DNA of 25,254 nt from an uncultured Eubacteriales bacterium (GCA_900542935.1 UQPN01000027.1:1-25254); one strand, 5' to 3'. Numbered from the stretch's first letter, positions 1 through 8,029 are shown. Translations and numbers: made by a program. Notes: generated by a model not told the origin, from the letters alone.

Positions 1-430
1 ATTACCCTTTTTGCCGAAGAAAATTTTGTAAGCAAAATTTTATGCAGGCAAGAGGTGAAGCCGCGTAGTGGCTGAAAATTTTATGCAGGCAAGGGGAAGG
101 CGCGTAGCGGCTGACAATTTTGCGAATTTTTTCGCAAGAAAAATGAGCAAGGACAAGGCTTGAAAAAAAGGGGAAAATTTAAACTGACCTCTCTCGGCGC
201 CTTGCGCCACTCTCCCCGAAGGGGAAAGCAAGAGGCTTTGCGCACTCTACTTGTTGCGCTTGCCTGATGGCAACGCAACAAGGATTCCCCGCTAACATAG
301 GTTTTTTCGTGCTTTTCTCCTTCAGTGGAAAAAGCGAAAAAAGGGGAAAGCAAGGGTAATGCCGGCACAACGGAACAGGCGAAGCCTGCCCGAAAGGGAA
401 AAACAAGCAGCTGCGAATAGGAAGCTGCAT
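1..430. repeat. Repeat-rich non-coding leader with modular hairpin repeats
   Basis: No convincing gene is seen here. The stretch is built from short modules that recur elsewhere in the window. The TTGCC...GGCAA-bounded module at 11-51 contains an AAAATTTTG/CAAAATTTT hairpin (20-28 and 33-41). The AAGCCGCGTAGTGGCT-type hairpins lie near 58-76 and 105-122. The CCTCTCTCGG...TCTCCCCGAAGGGGAAAG module lies at about 188-230, and a GAACAGGCGAAGCCTGCCC module at about 371-392. Close relatives lie at 11400-11700, 7330-7410 and 7590-7626. ORFs through it are low-complexity shadows of the repeats. Confidence 0.75.
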
Positions 431-472
431 GCAAAAAACAAAAATTAATAAAATTAAGGAGAATTTAAAATT

Positions 473-1657
473 ATGGTTACGATTACTACTGCAAACGACG
501 CTTTGAAAAACTACTATCTTGACGCGGTGAGCGACGCGCTGAACACGAAGGTGAATCCGCTGCTTGCCAGAATCAGAAAGACGACGGCGGACGTATGGGG
601 CAAAGACGTGCGCAAGCTGGTGAGATACGGCGTTGCGGGCGGCGTTGCCGCCGGCGACGAAACGGGCGCTTTGCCCGCGACCGGCGGAAACAACTGCGTG
701 CAGCTGGTTTCCACTTTGAAAAATCTGTACGGCACGATTGAGATTTCCGACAAGGCGATTCGCGCTTCCGCAGGCAACGAGGGCGCGTTTGTGAATATTC
801 TGAACGACGAAATGCAGGCGCTCATCAAGAGTTCGGAATTTAACTTCGGGCGCATGCTTTACGGCGACGGTTCCGGCAAGATTACCGGGGCGAGCGTTTC
901 TGCCGCAGACGAGACGGCGGGCGTGATCAGCGTGGACGACGCGACGAACGTTTTCGAAGGCATGATTGTGGATTTCTGCACGTCTGGCGGTTCCAGATTG
1001 GCGGGGATTTCCGGCAGACAGATTACGAACGTGGACAGAGCGAACAAAAAGATTCAGGTTTCCGGTACCGCGATTGACAGCGATACGCTGACGAGCGGCT
1101 GCTATATGACGTTGCAGAGCTCGCAGAAAAAGGAAATCACGGGGCTTGGCGCGTTGTTCGGTTCTTCCGCTACTTTATACGGCGTAACGAGGGCGAATTA
1201 TTCGTGGATGAAGCCGTATTCGCTTACTTCGGCGGGTACCTTCGATATTACGAAATTTCAGAAGGCGGCGGATACCATCGAACAGCAGTCGGGCAGCAAG
1301 ATAAACTTTGCGGTGTGCTCGTTCGGCGTGAAACGCGCGGTGTATAATTATCTTGTAGGGAAAGGCGTAACGCCCGAAATCAGAGAAATCGACGGCGGTT
1401 TCAAGGCGATTATGCTTGACGGCGTGCCCGTGGTTGCCGACAGATTCTGCCCGGCGGGGACGATGTATCTTTTAAATACCGACGATTTCTGTTTGCATCA
1501 GCTGTGCGACTGGCAGTGGCTGGAAAACGAAAACGGCAGCATTCTGAAGCAGATTGCCGGCAAGGCGGCATACAGCGCCACGCTGGTGAAATATGCGGAA
1601 CTGCTCTGTGCCCGCCCGAACGGTCAGGGCGCGCTGTTCGGTATTACCGAGGCGTAA
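473..1657 (+). CDS. Phage major capsid-like protein (HK97-fold type, inferred)
   Basis: A 394-residue protein that reads like a phage major head protein. The N-terminus has an LNTKVNPLLARI-type helix followed by DVWGKDVRKL. The middle has a variable insertion, and the C-terminal core carries DGVPVVADRF (residues 316-325), a Leu-Asn-Thr strand, a Trp-x-Trp segment, and AYSATLVKYAELLCARP near the end. This arrangement is typical of capsid proteins in clostridial phages, many of them podovirus-like; the HK97 fold is inferred from family resemblance only. The start is supported by AAGGAG at 456-461, 11 bases before the ATG. A GC-rich hairpin follows the gene, then the adaptor-like and nozzle-like genes. 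No portal, protease, scaffold or terminase gene lies upstream within the window. The reading frame is intact, and base composition resembles the host genes. Confidence 0.75.
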   Translation: MVTITTANDALKNYYLDAVSDALNTKVNPLLARIRKTTADVWGKDVRKLVRYGVAGGVAAGDETGALPATGGNNCVQLVSTLKNLYGTIEISDKAIRASAGNEGAFVNILNDEMQALIKSSEFNFGRMLYGDGSGKITGASVSAADETAGVISVDDATNVFEGMIVDFCTSGGSRLAGISGRQITNVDRANKKIQVSGTAIDSDTLTSGCYMTLQSSQKKEITGLGALFGSSATLYGVTRANYSWMKPYSLTSAGTFDITKFQKAADTIEQQSGSKINFAVCSFGVKRAVYNYLVGKGVTPEIREIDGGFKAIMLDGVPVVADRFCPAGTMYLLNTDDFCLHQLCDWQWLENENGSILKQIAGKAAYSATLVKYAELLCARPNGQGALFGITEA

Positions 1658-1689
1658 ACCGGATTTCAGACGGGGAAGAACAAAGGAAA

Positions 1690-1713
1690 GCCGCGCGCGG
1701 AAAAGCGCGCGGC
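1690..1713 (+). promoter_or_regulatory. GC-rich hairpin after the capsid-like gene
   Basis: GCCGCGCGC (1690-1698) pairs perfectly with GCGCGCGGC (1705-1713) around a short loop. A TTTTTT run appears only about 20 bases later (near 1734), so this is not a textbook terminator. It could be a partial terminator, or a hairpin that stabilises the capsid mRNA and lowers expression of the downstream genes. Confidence 0.4.
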
Positions 1714-1828
1714 GAAAATTTACGGGGGTTTGATTTTTTGAAAAAAAAGCGGGGCGCCGCGGGGAAATAATTCTTCGGGAAAACGGAAGCGCGGGGCGGC
1801 GATAAAAATGAAACAGGAGGCGGAAAAA

Positions 1829-2398
1829 ATGAAAGTGAAAGACGTTGTGCGGGCGGCGGCGGAGGCGCTGCGGCTGACGGACGCGGTGAATTTTTGCGAC
1901 GGGAAGAACGAATCGGACGCAGAAAAAGCGGCTGCGGGAGAAGCGGAAGCGAAAAAACTTCTGGAGTTTTTCAACGATACGGAAACGGAACTGGCGGTTC
2001 TGTCGGTGCCGCTGATAAAAGACGAAAAAGTTACGGCGGTAAACGGGGAAATCGTTCTTTCGGCGCTGTCGGAAAATTTCGTGCGGGCGTTGCGGCTGAC
2101 GGATAAAAACGGGAGGCGCGCGGCGTTTGCGACAGGTGCGGGCGCTTTGAAAACGGACGCGGACGAAGGCATTTTGCGGTACGCGTATCTGCCCGCGAAA
2201 AAAACGCTGGACGGCGAAAGCGATTTTCGCTGCGGCGTGCCGGAGAAGTTGTTTGTGAACGGAGTCGTTTCGAGATATTATTTCGATCGGCAGTTGTTTG
2301 AAGAAGCCGCGGTATACAAGAAAGAGTACGAAGCGGCGGCGCTGTGCGTGCGCAGGCTGGCGGGCGGGGGAAAATTCCGCGCGCGGAGGTGGCGGTGA
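1829..2398 (+). CDS. Putative head-tail adaptor / tail tubular A-like protein
   Basis: A 189-residue protein with no certain family assignment. Residues about 55-100 form a hydrophobic strand-rich core (ELAVLSVPLIKDEK, ALSENFVRALRLTDKNG). The C-terminal part reads KLFVNGVVSRYYFDRQLFEEAAVYKKEYEAA, the pattern of a residue pair on a long helix followed by a Tyr-containing helix seen in podoviral gateway or adaptor proteins such as T7 gp11. The position between a capsid-like gene and a beta-propeller nozzle-like gene supports that reading. The ATG at 1829 is preferred over one at 1808 because AGGAGG (1815-1820) sits 8 bases before it. Its TGA overlaps the next ATG by one base, indicating translational coupling. 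Function is inferred from context. Confidence 0.5.
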   Translation: MKVKDVVRAAAEALRLTDAVNFCDGKNESDAEKAAAGEAEAKKLLEFFNDTETELAVLSVPLIKDEKVTAVNGEIVLSALSENFVRALRLTDKNGRRAAFATGAGALKTDADEGILRYAYLPAKKTLDGESDFRCGVPEKLFVNGVVSRYYFDRQLFEEAAVYKKEYEAAALCVRRLAGGGKFRARRWR

Positions 2399-3759
2399 TG
2401 GCGACGGGAAGCGGAAATAAAATTTCGCGAAAACCGCATATCTTTCGTTTCGACGGATTTACGCGGACGGGCGAGGCGGGAAAGCTGCAGGTGCAGACGC
2501 GCAACACGGAACTGTCCGGCGGCGGGGCGTACCCCGCGTATGCGCTTGCCGACATTGTTTTAAAGGGCGAAAACGTTGTATTCCCCGCGGGGGAAGGAAC
2601 GATTGTGCGGGCGGCGACCCCCGCGGAGGTTTCGGACGGGGTGAAATACGAGGACGCGATTACCGTAACTTCCGATTTAAGCGTGTACCGTTACGAGCCG
2701 AACACGGGAGAATATGCGGAGCTGACGGGGATTGCGCTTAGCTGTCTGCCGACGATAGTGCCGTATCTTTCGGCGGAAAAGGACGAATATGCGGTGCTGT
2801 TCGGCGGGACGGTGGCGGCGGTGCGCGCGGGCGGAACGGTGAAAACGTTTGCGGAAAGCTGTTATAAAAATTACGGCTGCGCGGCGGCGGAAAGGCTGTT
2901 TTTTGCGGCGGACGGAAAGACGGTGAAATATTCGGGCGTGCTTGACCCCGGAAACACGACGGACAGCGCGGACGATGGCGGGTATATCGTATTGCCCGCG
3001 GATTCGGACATGCGCGGTATGTGCGCGCTGGGAAAGTACGTATACGTGTTTTTCGAAAAAGAGGCGTACCGGCTGGACGGACGGGGCGCGGCGAGAGATT
3101 TTTCGGCGGAAAAGATGTGTTACTGCGGCGGGCGGATTTATGAAAATTCGGTTTTTGCGTGCGGGAACGGGATTTGCTTCGTAACGGACGAGGGGATTTA
3201 TTTCTTTGACGGAACGACGTTTACCAACGTTACGAAAAAACGGACGGAATTTTCGTTTTCCGACCTGAAAATCCTGTACTGCGCGGGCGCGGCGGGGAAA
3301 TTTCTGTGTCAGTTCGGAAAGTCGGCGTTACTGACGAAAAGCGTTTTATACAATACGGAGACGGGAGCGCTATCGGAGATACAGTGCGCGCTGAAAACGG
3401 CGTGCGCGTACGGAGAGAGGCTGTTTGTGAACCGCGGCGGGGAAGAGAAGGAATTTCTGTTCGGCAAGCGGGCTTCGGACGATATTTCGTATACGCTGCA
3501 GCGGCTGAACGAGGACTTTTCAAAAAAGGGCGTGAAAACGTTGAAGCGGCTGACGTTGTACGGAACGGGGACGGCGGAAGTGAACGTATATTGCGGAAAG
3601 GAAACGACTCCGAAAACGTATGTAACGGCGCTTTCGGAAACGGGGAAGAGCATCGAAGTGAACGAGAGCGCGGAAAGTTTTTCGTTTACGGCGTTTTTAA
3701 GCGGCGGTACGACTCTGACGGGGGCGGAAGCGGAGGTGTACGCGTTCGGGCGGAAGTGA
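2398..3759 (+). CDS. Putative phage tail nozzle/hub protein, beta-propeller-like
   Basis: A 453-residue, Gly/Tyr/Phe-rich all-beta protein. It contains repeated blade-like strands of the form (I/V)-x-(F/Y)-(F/Y)-D/E-G: SVYRYEPNTGEY near residues 95-110, YVYVFFEKEAYRLDG near 215-230, and GIYFFDGTTFTNVT near 262-275. Such Asp/Gly turns are typical of beta-propellers and are found in podoviral tail nozzle or hub proteins (T7 gp12, P22 gp10). The gene order capsid, adaptor, nozzle matches that of T7-like phages. GGAGG at 2385-2389 lies 8 bases before the ATG, which overlaps the upstream stop. The ORF also reads upstream to 2344, but that extension lies inside the previous gene and has no ribosome site. 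The assignment is inference from fold pattern and context. Confidence 0.55.
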   Translation: MATGSGNKISRKPHIFRFDGFTRTGEAGKLQVQTRNTELSGGGAYPAYALADIVLKGENVVFPAGEGTIVRAATPAEVSDGVKYEDAITVTSDLSVYRYEPNTGEYAELTGIALSCLPTIVPYLSAEKDEYAVLFGGTVAAVRAGGTVKTFAESCYKNYGCAAAERLFFAADGKTVKYSGVLDPGNTTDSADDGGYIVLPADSDMRGMCALGKYVYVFFEKEAYRLDGRGAARDFSAEKMCYCGGRIYENSVFACGNGICFVTDEGIYFFDGTTFTNVTKKRTEFSFSDLKILYCAGAAGKFLCQFGKSALLTKSVLYNTETGALSEIQCALKTACAYGERLFVNRGGEEKEFLFGKRASDDISYTLQRLNEDFSKKGVKTLKRLTLYGTGTAEVNVYCGKETTPKTYVTALSETGKSIEVNESAESFSFTAFLSGGTTLTGAEAEVYAFGRK

Positions 3760-3793
3760 GAGAGCGGAACGACGAAAAAGGAGGCGGTAAAAA

Positions 3794-4273
3794 TTGACGA
3801 TAGACATTATTACGCTGACGGCGAAGCAGTATGCGGCGCTGAGCGCGGAACAGCTGGATAAAGTCCGCGCCGCGCAGCTGAAAAAAGACGGATATAAGGC
3901 GGCTTTGGAGGAAGAAAAGCGGAAAAAGAAGTACGCGCTTGTGCGGGCGGGAATCTTCCGTTCGTGCGTGTACGAAAAACTTTGCGCGGCGCTTACGGCG
4001 GAATACGAGGAAAAAACGGCGGCGGTGCGGCAGGGGTTGTTGTTTTACCTGCAATACGCGGCGAAGCCCGAAACAAGCGGCGGAACGAGCGCGGAATATG
4101 CGGATTATTCGCTTTCGGCGACGGAACGCGTACAGGCGGTGAAAAATTATTACCATGCGAAATATACGAACGCTTCGGAAAGGTTCGACGCGTTTAAAAA
4201 CGATACGACGGCGCCGACGTATCTCGGCGAGTATTATTTGGCGACGTACGATTATTTTGCGCAGGGAAACTGA
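3794..4273 (+). CDS. Hypothetical protein of the phage-like cluster
   Basis: A 159-residue protein that I do not recognise. It starts with TTG, supported by an AAGGAGG-type site at 3778-3784 about nine bases upstream. It lies 34 bases after the nozzle-like gene and directly before a strong terminator, so it is the last gene of the phage-like operon. The sequence is largely charged alpha-helix: an N-terminal LSAEQLDKVRAAQLKKDGY helix, a Lys/Glu-rich stretch (residues 33-47), and a C-terminal Tyr-rich half (YYHAKY, YLGEYYLATYDYF). There is no signal peptide and no membrane segment. A structural or ejection-related virion protein is possible from position alone. Confidence 0.6.
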   Translation: MTIDIITLTAKQYAALSAEQLDKVRAAQLKKDGYKAALEEEKRKKKYALVRAGIFRSCVYEKLCAALTAEYEEKTAAVRQGLLFYLQYAAKPETSGGTSAEYADYSLSATERVQAVKNYYHAKYTNASERFDAFKNDTTAPTYLGEYYLATYDYFAQGN

Positions 4274-4294
4274 ACTTTTTTAAAAACCGCGGAG

Positions 4295-4336
4295 AAAGGA
4301 GAGGAAAACGTTTGACGTTTTTCTCTCCTTTATTTT
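4295..4336 (+). terminator. Rho-independent terminator ending the phage-like operon
   Basis: AAAGGAGAGGAAAACG and CGTTTTTCTCTCCTTT form a stem of about 15 pairs around TTTGA, followed by an ATTTTAATTT tract. It closes the phage-like gene set and separates it from the peptidase gene. Confidence 0.85.
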
Positions 4337-4508
4337 AATTTGTATTGTTTTATGCCGCGAAGGATAGCGCGAAAGCAAAATATAAGGCGAAGAAAAAGGT
4401 TTATTTTGTATAGCATACAATTATGCACGAATTTTTGAATTTATTGCATAAATATTCGAAAAAATTGCAAAAATTTGCAAAAAAACTTATAAATATACAT
4501 AAAAGTGC

Positions 4509-4536
4509 TTGACTTATGCGAAAAACAGTGTATAAT
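4509..4536 (+). promoter_or_regulatory. Sigma-A promoter of the M28 peptidase gene
   Basis: TTGACT (4509-4514) and TATAAT (4531-4536) are separated by 16 bases, with very AT-rich DNA upstream (4380-4500). Transcription would begin near 4543, about 60 bases before the start codon. Confidence 0.8.
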
Positions 4537-4601
4537 TATGCACATAAACCAAAACAAAGCCGCGGCGGAATCGGCGCGGGAGATTCAAAGGAGAAAAAAA
4601 T

Positions 4602-5873
4602 ATGAAAACCAAAAAACTTGCCACTGTATTGCTTGCTTCCGCACTGACCGCGGGAAGCGCGTTCGGACTTGCTGCCTGCGACGAAACGACTACGGGAAAC
4701 GACGCGGCGCTTCTGGACGAGATTACGAAATTGCAGCAGCAACTGAGCGAAGTACAGAAAGATCTGGACGACATGAAGAAGAAAGACGAGGAGCCGGCGG
4801 ACGAATCGGTGTGGAACTTCGGCGCGGAGAGCTACGAAAAGCTGAAATACATCGATAAAGGACTTTCCGACCGCGACTGTTTTGAGGGAAAACATTTCAA
4901 ATATACGCAGAACTGGATTGCTTACACGCTGAAAAACGCGGGATATACGAGCGAAGATATCGAATATCAGGACGTGGCGCTTCCCACATACGCGACGAAA
5001 GACATGAGCGCATATCAGCTGAAAAAGAAGTATACCGCGGCGAGCAAAGCGGAATATCTGAACGACGGAAAATATTATTCCAAAAAGACGAACGGTTACG
5101 GATATGTGGAAAACGCGGAGGGCGAATATGCAAAAGTAAACGTAACTTCGCAGAATATCGTGGTAACGAAGGAAGGCAAAACGGACAAGCAGATTATCGT
5201 AGGGATGCACTACGACGGCACGGGCACGGGCGACAACGGTTCGGGCGTGGCGCTGGGGCTGACGACCGCGGAAAAATTCTTTGACGTGGAAACGCAGTTT
5301 ACGATTAAATTCGTATTCTTTACCGCGGAGGAATACGGATTGTACGGTTCGACGGCGTATGCGGAGAGCATGACCGACGCGGAAAAGGCGAACACGCTGT
5401 ATATGATTAACATCGATTCGATTGTGTGCGGGGATTATTGCTATTTATACGGCGGCGTGCAGGACAACGCAAACAAGACGGTTACGCAGACGGAAGCGTA
5501 CGATAACGCTTCGGCGGTGGCGAAGAGCTTAGGGCTCGAATTCAAATCTAACCCCTGGACGTGGGGAAATCTTGCGCCCGAAAATTACGACGACGAAAAC
5601 CCCGATTATGCGGCGCCTTCCACGGGAAACTGGAGCGACCATGCGCCGTTTGCGGAAGCGGGCGTAAAGTATCTGTATCTGGAAGCGACGAACTGGGAGA
5701 TTCCCGATTACACGGGGTACGGGGAAAGCTCGATTGTGGGGATGCTGATGAATACCGAGAACGATTATCTTGAATTCATCGAAACGTACTATCCGGGGCG
5801 CCCGCTTGCGCACCTTACGCAGTTTTCTTCGCTTTTGAACGCTTTGCTTACGCAGACGAGCTGGAATTATTGA
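4602..5873 (+). CDS. M28-family zinc aminopeptidase lipoprotein
   Basis: A 423-residue predicted secreted lipoprotein. It has a basic N-terminus, a hydrophobic segment and a lipobox LAAC with C26 as the anchor. A short coiled coil (about residues 36-62) follows, then a metallopeptidase domain. The M28 motifs are complete: H203 in GMHYD, D211 in DNGSG, the EE pair 243-244 (base and ligand), D272 in NIDS, and H347 in SDHAPF. The family cleaves N-terminal residues or short peptides using two zinc ions; the substrate is unknown. The product should sit on the outer face of the membrane. AAAGGAG (4587-4593) precedes the ATG, and its own promoter and terminator make it a single-gene unit. Confidence 0.9.
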   Translation: MKTKKLATVLLASALTAGSAFGLAACDETTTGNDAALLDEITKLQQQLSEVQKDLDDMKKKDEEPADESVWNFGAESYEKLKYIDKGLSDRDCFEGKHFKYTQNWIAYTLKNAGYTSEDIEYQDVALPTYATKDMSAYQLKKKYTAASKAEYLNDGKYYSKKTNGYGYVENAEGEYAKVNVTSQNIVVTKEGKTDKQIIVGMHYDGTGTGDNGSGVALGLTTAEKFFDVETQFTIKFVFFTAEEYGLYGSTAYAESMTDAEKANTLYMINIDSIVCGDYCYLYGGVQDNANKTVTQTEAYDNASAVAKSLGLEFKSNPWTWGNLAPENYDDENPDYAAPSTGNWSDHAPFAEAGVKYLYLEATNWEIPDYTGYGESSIVGMLMNTENDYLEFIETYYPGRPLAHLTQFSSLLNALLTQTSWNY

Positions 5874-5923
5874 GTTTTTCCGCTTTTGACGCGGCGTTAC
5901 GGAATTTTTACACAAAGCATTTG

Positions 5924-5962
5924 CGACCGTTCCTTTTTTCCCGGAACGGTCGTATTTTTTTT
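5924..5962 (+). terminator. Rho-independent terminator after the peptidase gene
   Basis: CGACCGTTCC (5924-5933) pairs perfectly with GGAACGGTCG (5943-5952), followed by TATTTTTTTT. Confidence 0.92.
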
Positions 5963-5970
5963 GCTGCGGG

Positions 5971-6310
5971 AAGGGGAGGCTTGGAAAATGCCGCTTTTTG
6001 GGGTAGTAACAAGCTGACGGTTAATCGACTGCCCCTCATCACCTCGCTATGCGAGGAGCTTTCCCCCCAAGGGGAAGCCTTGACATAAGGTTAAAATTTT
6101 AAATTGACCTCTATCGGCTCGCATACGCTCGCCGCTTTTTTCAAAGGGGAAAGCAAGGGGGAGGCTTGGAAAATGCCGCTTCTTTGAGGTTGAAAACAAG
6201 CTGACGGTTAATCAGCTGCCCCTCATCCGTCAAGGCAAAGCCTTGCCACCTTCTCCCCAAGGGGAAGGCTTAAGACAGCGAAGCTTGTCCGAAGGGGAAA
6301 GCAAGGAGTA
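5971..6310. repeat. Composite repeat array, two units of a ~190-bp modular element
   Basis: No gene is supported. Two related units start at about 5973 and 6160 with GAGGCTTGGAAAATGCCGCTT. Each continues through AACAAGCTGACGGTTAATC and GCCCCTCATC, a variable hairpin, and CCCCAAGGGGAAG. The variable hairpin is CCTCGC-TAT-GCGAGG (6042-6056) in the first unit and CAAGGC-AAA-GCCTTG (6231-6245) in the second. A CCTCTATCGGCTCGCATACGCTCGCC module (6109-6134) links the units. The same units recur at 7330-7935. Confidence 0.85.
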
Positions 6311-6390
6311 GAATTTCTTATGAAATCCGTGAAATGTGAACGGTTTTGCCGTAAATGTAAAAATTTGCACAAATTGCATTATTTTGTATA

Positions 6391-6419
6391 TTGACAAGGC
6401 TAAAAAACCCTTATATAAT
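6391..6419 (+). promoter_or_regulatory. Perfect consensus sigma-A promoter
   Basis: TTGACA (6391-6396) and TATAAT (6414-6419) with the optimal 17-base spacer, preceded by an AT-rich tract (6345-6390) that could act as an UP element. It drives the lipoprotein gene starting at 6469. Confidence 0.9.
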
Positions 6420-6468
6420 AAAGATATAGAAGATCTTCTTAAAAATTCTGTCAAGGAGTAACGAAAAA

Positions 6469-7239
6469 TTGAGAACTTTTAAACAAAAAAATTGTTATGA
6501 CGCAAAAGCCTCGGATACAGTTTCAAAGCGGCGTAAAAAAGCGTTTCTGAAAGGCGCTGGGATTTTGTGCGCGTGCGTTTTTGCGGGTGCGGCGGGCGCT
6601 TGCAAAAAGGACGATTCCGTAAAAGAAGGGAAAATTTACGATTTTTACGGGACTGCCGAATTTGTATTGCCTTTCGAAAGCGAAAATTACACGAAAACGG
6701 ACGTTCTGAATTTCGATACCGATTTAACCATGGAGCAGATGACGGAAAAGACGAAATCTGCCGGGTATGGTGCGGAATTGTACGATTTCGACGGCGTGAA
6801 ACGAATGTTGATCACGCAGGAACAGGGCGGTTGTAACTATTATTTCCTGATTTATGACAAGACGCTTCCCGCAGCGACGGGGAACGGATCCGCAGAACGG
6901 TTTACGTTGTGCGATTTATCGGAAAGCTACCGTATAAACGATAAACAATACGTTTTTCTTTTTCCGCAGCAGTTTGCCGAAGCGGGAAAAACGGGCTTGG
7001 TTTCCGGGGCGACGGAATCGAAAAAAGTGTACTGCACGTTTAACGAATTTGCCGATTTTTACAGAAATACGGGGAAAGACGACGTAACGATAGATTCCGG
7101 AAACCGCACGGTAACTTTTTCGTGTAAGGCGAGCGTTGAACAAAACGGAATCGACGCGAACCATTCGGCGGGAGAGATTCTTTTAAGCTATACCGAGGCG
7201 GAAAACGGAAATTATGTGAACGTCAGCCTGAAAAGCTGA
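6469..7239 (+). CDS. Hypothetical lipoprotein
   Basis: A 256-residue protein starting at TTG, supported by AAGGAG (6453-6458). The N-terminus has a basic stretch (residues 20-24), a hydrophobic segment (25-44) and a probable lipobox AGAC with C45; alanine at -3 is less common but acceptable. The mature part is rich in beta-forming and aromatic residues (FVLPFESENYTKTDV, CNYYFLIYDK, YVFLFPQQF, KVYCTFNEFADFY) with no family I can name. Fold and function are unknown; an extracytoplasmic binding or envelope role is only a guess. A perfect promoter and its own terminator make it monocistronic. It lies between two repeat arrays. Confidence 0.75.
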   Translation: MRTFKQKNCYDAKASDTVSKRRKKAFLKGAGILCACVFAGAAGACKKDDSVKEGKIYDFYGTAEFVLPFESENYTKTDVLNFDTDLTMEQMTEKTKSAGYGAELYDFDGVKRMLITQEQGGCNYYFLIYDKTLPAATGNGSAERFTLCDLSESYRINDKQYVFLFPQQFAEAGKTGLVSGATESKKVYCTFNEFADFYRNTGKDDVTIDSGNRTVTFSCKASVEQNGIDANHSAGEILLSYTEAENGNYVNVSLKS

Positions 7240-7283
7240 GAGGCTTTGAAACTTTTATAAGACAGATACAGGACAGAATAGCT

Positions 7284-7313
7284 GAATCCGACGGCGCGCC
7301 GTCGGATTCTTTT
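7284..7313 (+). terminator. Rho-independent terminator after the hypothetical lipoprotein
   Basis: GAATCCGACGGCGCGCCGTCGGATTC (7284-7309) is a perfect 26-base palindrome followed by TTTTC. Confidence 0.85.
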
Positions 7314-7329
7314 CGTACGGAGGGGAGCA

Positions 7330-7935
7330 TCGGGAAAAATTCAATCTGACCTCTATCGGCTCGCATACGCTCGCCGCTTTTTTCAAAGGGGAAAGCGAGG
7401 GGGAGGCTTAGAAATGTTGCTTCTTGGGGTTGAAAACAAGTTGGCGGTTAATCGGTTGCCCCTCATCACCTCGCTTTGCGAGGAGCTTTCCCCCCAAGGG
7501 GAAGCCACGGAGCGGCTGACAATTTTATGCAGGCTAGGGGAAGACTGTATCAAAGGCAAAGAATCACATTTTCATCGGTTTGTAACAGTCCGTTACGAAA
7601 CAGGCGAAGCCTGCCCCAAGGGGAAAGCTTGACATAAGGTTATAATTTTAATTTAACCTCTATCGGCTCGCATACGCTCGCCACTTTCCCCAAAGGGGAA
7701 AGCGAGGGGAGGCTTGGATAATGTCGCTTTTCGGGGTTAAAACAAGCCGGCGGTAAATCGACTGCCCCTCATCCGTCAAGGCAAAGCCTTGCCACCTTCT
7801 CCCCAAGGGGAAGGCTTAAGACAGCGAAGCCTGCACCGAGGGGAAGGCTTGACATAAGGTTAGAATTTTAAATTAACCTCTATCGACTCGCATACGCTCG
7901 CCACTTTCCCCGAAGGGGAAAGCAAGGGCTGCGGC
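7330..7935. repeat. Composite repeat array, further units of the ~190-bp modular element
   Basis: About 600 bases without a credible gene. CCTCTATCGGCTCGCATACGCTCGCC-type modules occur near 7351, 7660 and 7876 (the last with CGACTCG). GGGGAGGCTTRGAAATG / TTGGATAATG modules occur near 7401 and 7703. Variable hairpins are CCTCGC-TTT-GCGAGG (7469-7483) and CAAGGC-AAA-GCCTTG (7777-7791). A GAAACAGGCGAAGCCTGCCCCAAGGGGAAAG module (7597-7627) matches one near 371. The 7414-7632 reading frame merely follows the repeat. Confidence 0.85.
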
Positions 7936-7974
7936 ATAACGAAAGGCGGAAAGCAAATAAAACGTTCAAAACAC

Positions 7975-8003
7975 TTTACTTTCGGGGCGGAATGTGATAC
8001 AAT
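7975..8003 (+). promoter_or_regulatory. Probable sigma-A promoter of the membrane protein pair
   Basis: TTTACT (7975-7980) and TACAAT (7998-8003) with a 17-base spacer, ending 26 bases before the ATG at 8030. Confidence 0.6.
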
Positions 8004-8029
8004 ATATATAATCGGGTAGGTATATTATT

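Noticed and set aside
81..434. Minus-strand frame of 117 codons over the left repeat region
   Set aside because: It is composed of repeat modules, has no ribosome site and reads as low-complexity, repeat-derived peptide.
1..472. Prophage attachment site or integrase near the phage-like genes
   Set aside because: No tRNA gene, integrase or duplicated core sequence flanking the cassette could be seen within the window.
7414..7632. Small plus-strand frame within the second repeat array
   Set aside because: The same peptide (NKLAVNRLPLITSLCEELSPQGEA) appears in frame from another repeat copy near 6020, so it follows the repeat rather than a gene.
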